A DNA stretch of 64,000 nucleotides, taken from positions 111,075-175,074 of the forward strand of contig NZ_PGVE01000041.1 of the NCBI RefSeq assembly GCF_002860255.1, in the 5' to 3' direction. Positions 18,433 through 26,697 of this stretch are shown here, in pieces. The notes under the pieces are model-generated. The model made no database searches, was not told where the DNA came from, and saw only the letters and a list, made by a program, of their open reading frames with translations. Made by a program: the position numbers and the translations under genes. The number at the start of each line of letters is the position of its first letter. Positions within the stretch are counted from its first letter, which is position 1. The stretch comes from Neobacillus cucumis (GTDB lineage Bacteria > Bacillota > Bacilli > Bacillales > Cytobacillaceae).

Positions 18433-18478
18433 AAGCCAATACATACAAATAATAATATCTTGTATGTATTGGCTTTTA
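18433..18478. terminator. bidirectional terminator
   Basis: A 16-bp stem aagccaatacatacaa/ttgtatgtattggctt flanked by A and T runs. It serves the glucokinase operon and the convergent minus-strand galactosidase remnant. Confidence 0.85.
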
Positions 18479-18488
18479 AAATAAAATT

Positions 18489-19155
18489 TTAATATTCATA
18501 TATTTGAATTCTATAAGCTGAAGGCATATCTTTTAATTGAATCATCATTTTTTCATCACCGTTTAAAACTCGTCCTGCTTTCCATTCTCCGTTAACAAAT
18601 TCTCCTTCTTCGAATTGTAACAATTCAACGTGTGTATTTTTTCCAGGTTTTGAAAGGAATTGAACCTTAATCATCGTTCCAATAAGGACGGATTCATTTT
18701 CCGAAAGTTCAAAAATCATTCCTCCTGAAATAGGCTTATTGGGTGCTTTCGGCGTATAAGATACAAGAATATCATAAGCATCAAAATGCAGAAGTGTACC
18801 AAAGTCATGTTCATTATTCTTTACGAAACTTTGTAAATGACTGGTTCCTCTATATTTATAATAAATCGGTTTAATATTTTCTATGATGGAATAGCTCTGT
18901 GCTAGATACGCTGCGCTGCCTTCAATTTCAAATGCGGATGGGTCAATATTTAATGCCATCATTACATCCAATGGTGGTTTTTCAATATCTTCTGGATTCA
19001 TCAAAAGTTCCTCAATGCCAAATGGTGAATAACAAATAGCGTTGCAGCCTCCTATAGCATATAAAGCATATGTAGCTGAAACAGCATCTTTGCGAACCTC
19101 AGGTATAAATAGCGGATTTTTACTGGAGTTCCCAAAATCAACAATGCTGCCAAAT
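18489..19155 (-). pseudogene. C-terminal remnant of a GH35-like beta-galactosidase (DUF5597)
   Basis: The open frame of 171 codons (18489-19004) continues upstream without a stop to about 19155. It encodes KNPLFIPEVRKD and YALYAIGGCNAICYSPFG, a typical stretch of DUF5597-containing GH35/GH42-like beta-galactosidases, and then the C-terminal domain ending AYRIQIYEY. The catalytic N-terminal two-thirds (about 300 residues) is missing. The ATG at 19004 is internal to the domain and is not a natural start. The broken end abuts an AraC remnant in the opposite orientation. Confidence 0.75.
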
Positions 19156-19495
19156 GAGAGAGTTATTCAAAATCAGAATAACAAAGTACATTTAATTATG
19201 GACTATATAAATCAACATTATGTGGAGCCCATTGTGTTATCTGATTTAGCAGAAAAGGTTCATCTATCAAAAGAATATCTTTGTCAGTTATTTAAAAAAG
19301 TAAATGGTTTTTCGATATTCGATTATATTACAGATGTCCGTATTGCTTATGCAAAAACTTTACTTATTCTCAATAAAAATGAAAGAATAAAGGAATATTA
19401 GTAGAAAGTGCGGATATGAAGACGTTAGTTATTTTGGTGCAGTATTTAAGAAAAAAGAAGGTATGACGCCCGCGAAATTTCGAGAACTCCATTAG
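19140..19495 (+). pseudogene. C-terminal AraC-type HTH remnant with a frameshift
   Basis: From about 19150 the plus strand encodes an AraC DNA-binding domain: LSDLAEKVHLSKEYLCQLF, then FDYITDVRIAYAKTLL. At 19396 one extra T shifts the frame into a stop. Removing it restores KEISRKCGYEDVSYFG and the ending MTPAKFRELH, with a stop at 19493-19495. The sensor half is absent. It is therefore both truncated and frameshifted, and joined head to head with the galactosidase remnant. Confidence 0.8.
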
Positions 19496-19649
19496 AATAT
19501 TTGAAACTATCTAGTAAGGATAAGAATCACACTATGATTTTTATCCTTTTTTATTTATTTTTAAAGAAAGAGACGAAAAATGAAATAAAATCTATATCTA
19601 TTAAGATAAATAAGGAAAGGTAATTAGTAGAAATAAACTTTATAGTTAA

Positions 19650-19862
19650 AGTGGAAGCTGGCCTAATGCCTCTGAGTTCCATGGAGATTGGATGGTAAGG
19701 AAACGTGCCTATTGGAGTTTATTCGCCGGTTCTTTCGGGAAAGAAAAGGATTGGATTTGTGTGATCGAAAACAGAGAAAATGTTACAACTGTGCCTGGAA
19801 AAGCTCAGATTTATGGAGAAATGCCTGTTCCATCAGAAGTCAAGAAAGTGTTTATGTGGTAG
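19650..19862 (+). pseudogene. remnant of a DUF4038/GH140-like glycosidase gene
   Basis: An open stretch in the frame of 19650 encodes HGDWMVRKRAYWSLFAGSFG. This strongly recalls the conserved R-x-A-Y-W-S-x-F-A-G segment of DUF4038 (apiosidase-like) glycosidases. The downstream part up to the TAG at 19860 is less clear (VPGKAQIYGEMPVPSEVKKVF). No start, catalytic domain or full length is present, so it is read as a decayed fragment. Confidence is moderate because it rests on one motif. Confidence 0.5.
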
Positions 19863-19908
19863 AAACTTGTAAACGGATACAGTGTATGTAAAAGGAGAGT
19901 AAACTGGA

Positions 19909-20798
19909 ATGAATAATGAAGCTAGGAATTTTAGAAAACCGAAACGAGGAGTTTCTCTTTACAGTTATGCGGGCGAATTTGGGGTAACCATGACATTAGA
20001 AGATATGTTTGCGGAAATGAATGATATTGGTGCAAGAGGGTTGGAAATATTAGCAAATTCACATATTGAAGGCTACCCAAATCCTAGTAAAGAATGGAAA
20101 ATTGGGATAGATTAATAGAAAAATACAATATTGAACCGGCAGAATACGGACATTGGGTTGATTCTCGCTTGTATGAGGGAAGGCATCTTACTTCAGAATA
20201 ATCGTTACAAATGTTGGAACGTGATTTCAAACTGGCAAACATACTTGGATTTACGGTTCTTCGGACAAAATTAGGTGTAATCGATGATGATCTTAATCCT
20301 GTTGAAAACTGGAGAGAATTTATTAAAATGGCCCTTCCGTTGGCAAAAGAATACAATGTCCGCATGTGCCCGGAGATTCATGCACCAACACTTTTGAAAT
20401 CTAAATTGGTAGACGATTATGTTGAGTTTATTAAAGAGAAAGGAACCAAGTATTTTGGATTAAACATCGACTTCGGTGTATTTGAGACTCAAGCCTTACC
20501 TGCAAGTGAATGGGGTCCCGATGATTTTATCATGCCTCCATCTGAACATAGTCCAGTAGAGGATATTATCCCATTATTACCTTATGTCTATTGCTGCCAT
20601 GCTAAATTTGTAAAAATGACAGATGATTTTCAAGAGATGACGATTCCTTACGAAAAAGTTATTAATACATTAATAGATCATAACTGGGATGGCTATATGG
20701 TGAGTGAGTATGAAGGTCCAAACAAAGACGTGACCGGCTATGCCTCTGAACAAATTCGGAAACAACATGTAATGATGAAAAGAATTTTGGGAGAATAA
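19909..20798 (+). pseudogene. C-glycoside deglycosidase alpha subunit-like gene, copy 2, disrupted
   Basis: The gene starts at ATG 19909 with RBS aaggagag and the N-terminal [11 protein letters not shown] motif. Near 20097-20101 one A has been lost (SKEW then a shift). In the shifted frame [20 protein letters not shown] follows, and then a nonsense TAA at 20199-20201 replaces a Glu codon. From 20211 to 20798 the rest is open, with all expected residues: Glu and His in CPEIHA, Asp in NIDFG, His in CCHAKF, Glu in VSEYEG. Two independent lesions argue for a true pseudogene. Repaired length would be near 297 residues, slightly shorter than copy 1. Confidence 0.85.
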
Positions 20799-20816
20799 GT
20801 GAGAGGGAGAATAACC

Positions 20817-21227
20817 ATGACGATGTTAGAAAAACCTTGTATCCAATCGAGAGGCTTTAAAAATGTAGAGAGTAATGGAAAAATCATTGGCTTCCAGGTT
20901 AATATTAGATCTTTGTATTATCGAGGCCTCTGGCTTTCCCAATTACGTCCTGCAACCGTTTCATTAAATGGAGAAACTTTTACGGGCGATCAGATCACAT
21001 GGACAATCAATGGTGTAACCTACACACAAGCTGAAATGGCATCACTTGGAGATGTTCATTGGGGCATTTTAGAGCCAGCAACGCTTACAGTGGCTAAAGA
21101 AGGCGGACTAGAATCCGGGAGCCACGATATTGAAGTGAGCTATACGTACAGCTGATCTTATTTTCCACCTGTTTTAGATACCGTCCTTGGTGCTGGAACA
21201 CATAAGAGGAAGTTAATTCTGGTTTAA
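20817..21227 (+). pseudogene. C-glycoside deglycosidase beta subunit-like gene (DUF6379), copy 2, with in-frame stop
   Basis: The ATG at 20817 follows RBS gggaga, 18 bp after the disrupted alpha gene. It encodes IGFQVNIRSLYYRGLWLSQL and EGGLESGSHDIEVSYTYS, clearly the same family as copies 1 and 3. A TGA at 21153-21155 ends the frame after 112 residues. The same frame continues beyond it as SYFPPVLDTVLGAGTHKRKL and stops at 21225-21227, giving the normal family length of about 136. The TGA is therefore a nonsense mutation. Confidence 0.8.
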
Positions 21228-21257
21228 GTCTTTATACATTAGTAGGAGTGATATCGA

Positions 21258-22925
21258 ATGACTAAACAGTTAATGAATCCAATCCTTCCAGGATTCTATC
21301 CCGACCCTTCTATCTGCAGAGTGGAAGATGATTTTTATATGATTACCTCGAGTTTTTCGCTATTTCCAGGCGTTCCAATCTTTCACTCTACAGACTTAGT
21401 CAATTGGGAGCAAATTGGTCATATACTTGATCGAAAATCCCAGCTTCATGTGACGGCAGATCATATGACAGCGGGAATCATGGCACCGACATTAAGATAT
21501 AACAACGGTACCTATTACATGATTACGACGAATGTTAGCGATAAGTGGAATTTTATTGTGACGGCTAAAGATCCTCGTGGTCCGTGGTCAGATCCTTATT
21601 GGCTCGAGGGTTGCCCTGGGATTGATTCATCTTTATTTTTTGATGATGATGGAAAAACATACCTTACAGGTACAAGAGAGGATGCAAATACAGATGGTAC
21701 AAGGTCTCAGGCGATCTGGGTTAGTGAAATTGATTTAGACCGGATGTGTCTTGTTGGTGAGGCAAGGACAATTTGGGGAGGAGCCTTAAAAAATTGCGCT
21801 TCACCAGAAGCTCCGCATCTTTACAAAAAAGATGGCTATTATTATTTAGTGATTGCTGAGGGAGGTACGGAGCATTTCCATGCCGTAACGGTAGCCCGCA
21901 GTAGAACGATTTTTAATGATTTTGAGGGCTATGCGGGTAACCCAATTTTAACTCATCGTCATCTAGGGAAACATTACCCGATTTGTAATGTGGGCCACGC
22001 GGATTTGGTTGAACTGAAAAACGGCGAGTGGTATGCCGTCATACTTGGCTCTCGTTTAATTGAAGGGTATCATAAGAATCTCGGACGAGAAACCTTTATG
22101 GCACCAGTCGTATGGGAAGAGGGCTGGCCTGTTATCAGTCCTGGAACAGGTAAAGTCGAATGGAGTTATCCAGCGCCAGATCTGCCTGCGGCTACAGAAC
22201 GAGTAGTTCCAACGAGGGATGATTTCGAAGGAGACAAACTTGCAATGGATTGGGTATTCTTTGGGACTCCTTATGAAAATTTTTACTCTCTCTCAGACAG
22301 TAAGCTGACAATGAAACTGCTTCCTCGTTCAATCAGCCAGGAAGTCCGTAAAATCGACATAACAGCGACTCAAGTGGATAAAAATGTACCAACCCTTGCG
22401 TTTATTGGACGCAGGCAGCAGCATGTGAATTTCCGTATGTCTACAAGAATGAACTTTTTAGCATTAGAAGAAAATGAGACAGTTGGTCTTGCGATCATGC
22501 AGGCGTGTAATCATCAATTCCGGCTGGAGCGGACGATGGAAAATGGAAAGCAAATTTTGAGGCTGATCCAATGTACAAGTGAGATAATTGGATACCCGCA
22601 TCAAACAAACTTTCAATGTGTGACCACAGAAATAGAGCTTGCAAAAACAGAAGTAGATAGTCGAGAAATGATTTTTAGCATTACTGGAGACGGACAAGCG
22701 CATAACTTTTATTATGGAACAGATAAAGAGAATCTACAATTACTTTACGCTAATGCCGGTGGAGGGAAATTAAATCCTGAATCAGTAGGCGGTATGGTCG
22801 GGACCATGCTTTGCATGTTTGCCAGTTCCAATGGGAAAGAAAGTAAAAATAGTGCGGAGTTCGAGTGGTTTGAGTATATCAAAACCGAAGCAAGCCGTGA
22901 TGGCCGTGTTGTGGCTCATGTGTGA
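21258..22925 (+). CDS. GH43 family glycosidase (beta-xylosidase / arabinofuranosidase type)
   Basis: The 555-residue protein has no signal peptide, so it is cytoplasmic. The five-bladed propeller catalytic domain spans residues 1 to about 300. The inverting GH43 residues are visible: Asp16 (YPDPS, general base), Asp123 (GIDSSLF, pKa modulator) and Glu184 (SPEAPH, general acid). The C-terminal half (from about 320) matches the jelly-roll GH43_C2 domain of XynB-type enzymes. RBS taggagtg precedes the ATG. It sits directly after the broken deglycosidase pair. It would hydrolyse short xylo- or arabino-oligosaccharides brought in by a symporter. It looks intact. Confidence 0.92.
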   Translation: MTKQLMNPILPGFYPDPSICRVEDDFYMITSSFSLFPGVPIFHSTDLVNWEQIGHILDRKSQLHVTADHMTAGIMAPTLRYNNGTYYMITTNVSDKWNFIVTAKDPRGPWSDPYWLEGCPGIDSSLFFDDDGKTYLTGTREDANTDGTRSQAIWVSEIDLDRMCLVGEARTIWGGALKNCASPEAPHLYKKDGYYYLVIAEGGTEHFHAVTVARSRTIFNDFEGYAGNPILTHRHLGKHYPICNVGHADLVELKNGEWYAVILGSRLIEGYHKNLGRETFMAPVVWEEGWPVISPGTGKVEWSYPAPDLPAATERVVPTRDDFEGDKLAMDWVFFGTPYENFYSLSDSKLTMKLLPRSISQEVRKIDITATQVDKNVPTLAFIGRRQQHVNFRMSTRMNFLALEENETVGLAIMQACNHQFRLERTMENGKQILRLIQCTSEIIGYPHQTNFQCVTTEIELAKTEVDSREMIFSITGDGQAHNFYYGTDKENLQLLYANAGGGKLNPESVGGMVGTMLCMFASSNGKESKNSAEFEWFEYIKTEASRDGRVVAHV

Positions 22926-22951
22926 AATAATGGATAATAAATGATAGAAAT

Positions 22952-22998
22952 GAAAGGGGTTAAAAATCATCATGTGATTTTTAATCTCTTTCTTTTTT
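22952..22998 (+). terminator. Rho-independent terminator after the GH43 gene
   Basis: A long stem (gaaaggggttaaaaatca pairing with tgatttttaatctctttc) followed by T7. Confidence 0.85.
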
Positions 22999-23129
22999 TA
23001 CGAAAATACTTAATAAGTTTGGTTAATAATTGCTTCGCAAAAAGATTAAAAAAGAGAAATTAAATAAGGGGTCAGGAGGTGTAAGATTAAATTAAACAAG
23101 GTTTTAATTTTAAGAATAGGAGAAATTTG

Positions 23130-24362
23130 ATGCAAAGGTTTACGTTTTTTAGAAAGATGAATATGCCATTATTTATTTTGATGGTGAATATGTTTCTCGC
23201 ATTGCTTGGGGTAGGGTTAGCGATCCCTATTCTCCCTAAATTTATCTTAGAACTAGGGGCCAGCGGAAAAGATCAAGGATACCTTGTAGCAGCAACAGGG
23301 CTGACACAATTTCTTTTTTCTCCGCTTGGTGGGAAGTTATCAGATAAATATGGGAGAAAAATCATTACTATCGCTGGCTTAGGAATTATCATGCTTTCAC
23401 AGCTGATGTTTAGTGTTGCCTCAGATCTATGGCTCCTCTATCTATCACGCTTAATTGGAGGAATTGGAATCGGTATTCTAGTACCTGCGAATATGGCCTA
23501 CGTGGCCGATGTTACAACAATCGAAAATCGCGGGAAGGGGATGGGATTACTGGGTGCAGCCATTTCGCTGGGCTTTGTTATTGGGCCAGGGATTGGTGGA
23601 TTCCTAGCAGAATATGGGCTGCGAGTACCGTTTTATGCATCTGCCATTGCAGCAGGAATTGCGATGATCGTTTCCTTTTTGTTCTTACCGGAGTCGTTGT
23701 CAAAAGAACAACAACTAGCCTTTAGAAATACAAAATCCGAAAAAGATGGAATGATTCATGAAATCAAACGGTCTTTTAAAGTGCCTTACTTTGTCTTGTT
23801 ATTACTAGTTTTCACGATGACATTTGGATTAGCCAATTTTGAAGCAATCTATGGGTTATATGTAAGTGAAAAATATCAATATACCCCTAAAGATATCTCG
23901 ATTATTCTGACGGTTGGTGCACTTGTTGGGGTTATCATTCAGGCTGTTTTGGTAGATTGGCTGCTTCGCCGTTTCGACGAGATTAAAGTAATTAATGCGT
24001 GTTTTTTACTATCGGCCGTTTCGATGATTCTCGTCTTGTTTTCTGGGAACTTTATTTATATGTTATTAATGAATATATTATTTTTCTTGTTTACTTCGAT
24101 TCTACGTCCAGCGATTAATACCATGTTATCGAAAATGGCAGAAAATGAACAAGGTTTTGCGGCAGGCATGAATAATGCCTATAGCAGTTTAGGTAATATT
24201 ATCGGACCTTCTTTAGCAGGGATATTCTATGATGTTTCCTACAACATTCCATTTGTTTTTGGAGCATTTATTTTAATCGGCAGTATTTTCATGTGTGCAG
24301 CTTGGAACCTAAGGGCTAGAAGGAAAAATGAGTTTTTCCCTTCATTTAACGGGCCCAAATAA
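23130..24362 (+). CDS. MFS drug efflux transporter (Bmr/NorA-like)
   Basis: The 410-residue protein has about 12 transmembrane helices. Motif A is in the loop between helices 2 and 3 (GKLSDKYGRK), and a motif C-like GFVIGPGIGGFLAE lies in helix 5, as expected of proton-driven drug antiporters (DHA1). The ATG at 23130 has RBS ataggag 7 nt upstream; a TTG three bases earlier is less likely. It stands alone on the plus strand. An aglycone or sugar efflux role next to the glycoside island is possible but unproven. Confidence 0.85.
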   Translation: MQRFTFFRKMNMPLFILMVNMFLALLGVGLAIPILPKFILELGASGKDQGYLVAATGLTQFLFSPLGGKLSDKYGRKIITIAGLGIIMLSQLMFSVASDLWLLYLSRLIGGIGIGILVPANMAYVADVTTIENRGKGMGLLGAAISLGFVIGPGIGGFLAEYGLRVPFYASAIAAGIAMIVSFLFLPESLSKEQQLAFRNTKSEKDGMIHEIKRSFKVPYFVLLLLVFTMTFGLANFEAIYGLYVSEKYQYTPKDISIILTVGALVGVIIQAVLVDWLLRRFDEIKVINACFLLSAVSMILVLFSGNFIYMLLMNILFFLFTSILRPAINTMLSKMAENEQGFAAGMNNAYSSLGNIIGPSLAGIFYDVSYNIPFVFGAFILIGSIFMCAAWNLRARRKNEFFPSFNGPK

Positions 24363-24425
24363 TCTTCATAGAAAAATATAGGCTCAGTTAAAACTGAAGG
24401 TTGATTTCACTGTGTTTGAAAAATA

Positions 24426-24607
24426 AACGGTAAAATTCCGTTAAAATTAGGAAATACCCATATTTCCTTGAAAATAAAGGAAGTTTTTCCGTTTATATTA
24501 TCCAAATCTTTGGATTTTGTCTTATTTAGAGCAGTTAATCGGAATATCTCCGATTATATCTGCTTCTTAAGCTTCTTCATATACATTAGCCGGAAATTCT
24601 CCGCCTA
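24426..24607. repeat. cluster of short inverted-repeat units (GGAA...TTCC/CCG type)
   Basis: Five short degenerate palindromes occur within 182 bp: 24426-24442 (acggtaaaattccgt core), 24450-24467 (ggaaatacccatatttcc), 24476-24495, 24536-24556 (taatcggaatatctccgatta split by a short loop) and 24587-24607 (tagccggaaattctccgcc core). They are non-coding and AT-rich with recurring CGG/CCG ends. Similar short repeats are scattered in many Bacillaceae genomes. Function is unknown; they may be MITE-like or structural RNA remnants. The rest of 24363-24665 shows no gene. Confidence 0.5.
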
Positions 24608-24665
24608 TAAATTCTCATACCTACACGAAAATCAACATGGAATAATAACGGAGCCAAAATAAAAA

Positions 24666-24701
24666 TCCCCCCATACTTTGTAAAAGCATGGGGGGGTTTT
24701 T
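24666..24701. terminator. strong Rho-independent terminator hairpin
   Basis: A GC-rich stem tcccccca/tgggggg with an AT loop and T5, lying between the convergent efflux and deglycosidase copy 3 genes. It can serve both strands. Confidence 0.8.
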
Positions 24702-24730
24702 GTAATTAGGTATTGTAATCAGATGTTCTA

Positions 24731-25123
24731 TTATGCTATCTCGACAGTTCGAACTTTTCTTCCTGCTAAAGGCACAGGTATATAGGCAGTCCGAACAACA
24801 ACATCTAATGCGACTTCATGGGTCCCTTTGGATAATCCGCCATCCTGACGAACTCGAACGGTTAATGGCTCGCCATATTCCCATTTATATGACGTTACGG
24901 TTTCCATTTCATCTAAGGTAAACCAATCTACTTCATCCACTGAACATAGAATATCCTCACGAGCAACCTTTTCGCCGTCAACTTCCACACCAATGTCATT
25001 TACCATCGAAAGCGGAATGCCTCGATAGTAGGTGATGTTGGTTTTTAATTCAAATCCAGTAATTTTACTTGCTTCTTCAATATTTTGACATGTATTTTCA
25101 AGAAACACATTATTATCAAACAT
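24731..25123 (-). CDS. C-glycoside deglycosidase beta subunit-like protein (DUF6379), copy 3
   Basis: The 130-residue protein has the same layout as copies 1 and 2: ITGFELKTNITYYRGIPLS near the start, an EVDGEKV strand, RQDGGLSKGTHEVALDV, and the ending YIPVPLAGRKVRTVEI. The start codon lies one base after the alpha-subunit stop, with RBS caggagg inside the end of the alpha gene, so the two are translationally coupled. It should form the small partner of the TIM-barrel subunit upstream. It is intact. Confidence 0.72.
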   Translation of the reverse strand: MFDNNVFLENTCQNIEEASKITGFELKTNITYYRGIPLSMVNDIGVEVDGEKVAREDILCSVDEVDWFTLDEMETVTSYKWEYGEPLTVRVRQDGGLSKGTHEVALDVVVRTAYIPVPLAGRKVRTVEIA

Positions 25124-25124
25124 C

Positions 25125-26147
25125 TTAATATACCTCCTGTTCTTCTAATTCCTTAATCACACTACGAATTAGTGCTTGATGGGCTAATACCTGTTCTTTT
25201 TCCTCCATTGGATTTCCCGGAAGTACCCAGCGGTTTCCTTCATATTCTGTTGAGACATAGCCATCATAACCTTTTTCGTGAAGGTATTTAAGAAGGCCTT
25301 TATAATCGATTGAATACTCTTCGCCACTCTCTATCATTTCAAATAATTTAAAGTGGAAATGTTTAATATATGGCATATATTCATCTAAAATGCTGTATGG
25401 CTCGTTTTCATAGCCATCTGCGAAATGAGCAAAAAAGTGATCAGCATCTGATTTTAATAATTTTTTTAGATCATCTGGAAAGCCATTGTGTTCTATAATA
25501 ACTTTTCTTGGGTCGGTCCCTTGAGCAAATATGTTGTTAACATAATTTATCACTTCTTGGTTTGTACCTAAATGTTGTTGACAATAATTTGCCATGACTC
25601 TTGGCAGCCTTTTGCAGAATATGCCTGCGTCAATGACAAGCCCTACATAAGGAGAATTCAATCGCTTCATTTCTTTAATAAATTCTTGCGTTTTTGGTAC
25701 ATCAAAGCTCAAACCTGCATGTATTTCCAGCGCCAAGGTTACATTATATTTCTCAGCATATGGTAATAAAGGCTCAATGACAAAAGCTGGTACCATCGAT
25801 ACTAATCGAATTAATCGAATCCCTAAACGATTTGCAAGCTTAATTTCATCAATTAATAGATCTACACATTCTTTTGGCGTTAATTCTCTATTCTTGTAAA
25901 GGTTTGTATTCAAGAAAACATCGGCAATTACTGGTCTCATATTATAAGAACTTACAAGTCGATCCCATTCTGCTAGTGTTTCTTCGGAAGGATGGGGGGC
26001 ATTAGGCATCATCTGATCGGGTAAAAATTCAATTCCTTCAACGGTGTTGTCTGCTAAAAATTTAAAAATATCCTCTAAGCTCATACGTTTATTTAAATAT
26101 TCATCTTGTAAACTATATAAACTTACGCATGTTTTTATCTTGCTCAT
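25125..26147 (-). CDS. C-glycoside deglycosidase alpha subunit-like TIM-barrel protein, copy 3
   Basis: The 340-residue AP_endonuc_2-fold protein has the CVSLYSLQDEY N-terminus shared with the other copies. Glu and His in LALEIHA, Asp in VIDAGIF, His residues in IKHFHFK and Glu in STEYEGN are conserved. The start is the ATG at 26147, preceded by RBS gggag at 8 nt; an in-frame ATG at 26165 lies upstream of that RBS. It differs from copy 1 along most of its length, which suggests another glycoside or aglycone specificity. It is expressed with its beta partner from a cre-bearing promoter region. Confidence 0.75.
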   Translation of the reverse strand: MSKIKTCVSLYSLQDEYLNKRMSLEDIFKFLADNTVEGIEFLPDQMMPNAPHPSEETLAEWDRLVSSYNMRPVIADVFLNTNLYKNRELTPKECVDLLIDEIKLANRLGIRLIRLVSMVPAFVIEPLLPYAEKYNVTLALEIHAGLSFDVPKTQEFIKEMKRLNSPYVGLVIDAGIFCKRLPRVMANYCQQHLGTNQEVINYVNNIFAQGTDPRKVIIEHNGFPDDLKKLLKSDADHFFAHFADGYENEPYSILDEYMPYIKHFHFKLFEMIESGEEYSIDYKGLLKYLHEKGYDGYVSTEYEGNRWVLPGNPMEEKEQVLAHQALIRSVIKELEEQEVY

Positions 26148-26181
26148 AGAATTAACTCCCTTCATCTTTTATCTGTTATTT

Positions 26182-26195
26182 TGATGTCGCTTACA
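26182..26195 (-). promoter_or_regulatory. cre-like site upstream of deglycosidase copy 3
   Basis: Read on the minus strand, TGTAAGCGACATCA matches the cre consensus except at one fixed position. It lies 35 bp before the alpha-subunit start codon, so bound CcpA would block transcription. Confidence 0.6.
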
Positions 26196-26374
26196 GATTT
26201 ATCATAACCGGATATTCTCTATGTTCCCTTTTTATATTTATCTAAAGAGTTATAGATTTTCATCTGATTTTTTATATACATTTCCTTTACCCCAAATGGA
26301 TTAAAAATGTTAGTGTTATTTTTAACCTCTATTACGGTAAACTAAAATAAACTGACTGTAAGAGGTGTGGAATT

Positions 26375-26638
26375 ATGTTCTTGGAAGGGAATATTATTGC
26401 AGGGGAATTTGATTCAACAATGAATGAATTTTCCTTGCAAAGAGTAAAAAATTTTGACTTAGAATCAGTCCTTAAACAAAACCAATTAAATCAAATTTAT
26501 CAATATTTAATAAAACATCAGAATGAGGAAGACGGGCAATTTATTACACTTTATGATCAATTGCCCGTGCGCTTATCACAAAGTGAAATTAATCAGTTAA
26601 TTGGTGATTTAGAGAAAGTAATGTCTATGTATCACTAA
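26375..26638 (+). CDS. small conserved-looking hypothetical protein
   Basis: An 87-residue acidic soluble protein with RBS aagaggtg 8 nt before the ATG and a strong terminator after the stop. No domain was recognised. The C-terminal half is predicted helical (LSQSEINQLIGDLEKVM). It has no signal peptide and no membrane segment. Good translation signals make it a likely real gene, but no function can be given. Confidence 0.65.
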   Translation: MFLEGNIIAGEFDSTMNEFSLQRVKNFDLESVLKQNQLNQIYQYLIKHQNEEDGQFITLYDQLPVRLSQSEINQLIGDLEKVMSMYH

Positions 26639-26645
26639 TAAAAAA

Positions 26646-26686
26646 AGACCACAATCGTTGTAAGTCAAGATTGTGGTCTTCCTTTT
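26646..26686. terminator. bidirectional terminator
   Basis: Eleven-bp stem agaccacaatc/gattgtggtct with A-run before and T-run after. It is shared by the small hypothetical gene and the convergent hxlB. Confidence 0.88.
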
Positions 26687-26697
26687 GATACTAGACT

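Noticed and set aside
19042..19401. A complete 119-residue AraC protein
   Set aside because: The first third is antisense to the galactosidase remnant, and the end is frameshifted at 19396; it is a truncated pseudogene.
19688..19891. A 67-residue plus-strand ORF
   Set aside because: It is in another frame of the DUF4038-like remnant, with unusual composition (many Trp/Cys/Arg) and no RBS.
24468..24662. A 64-residue ORF in the repeat region
   Set aside because: It spans the palindromic repeats, lacks an RBS and has no protein-like conservation signs.
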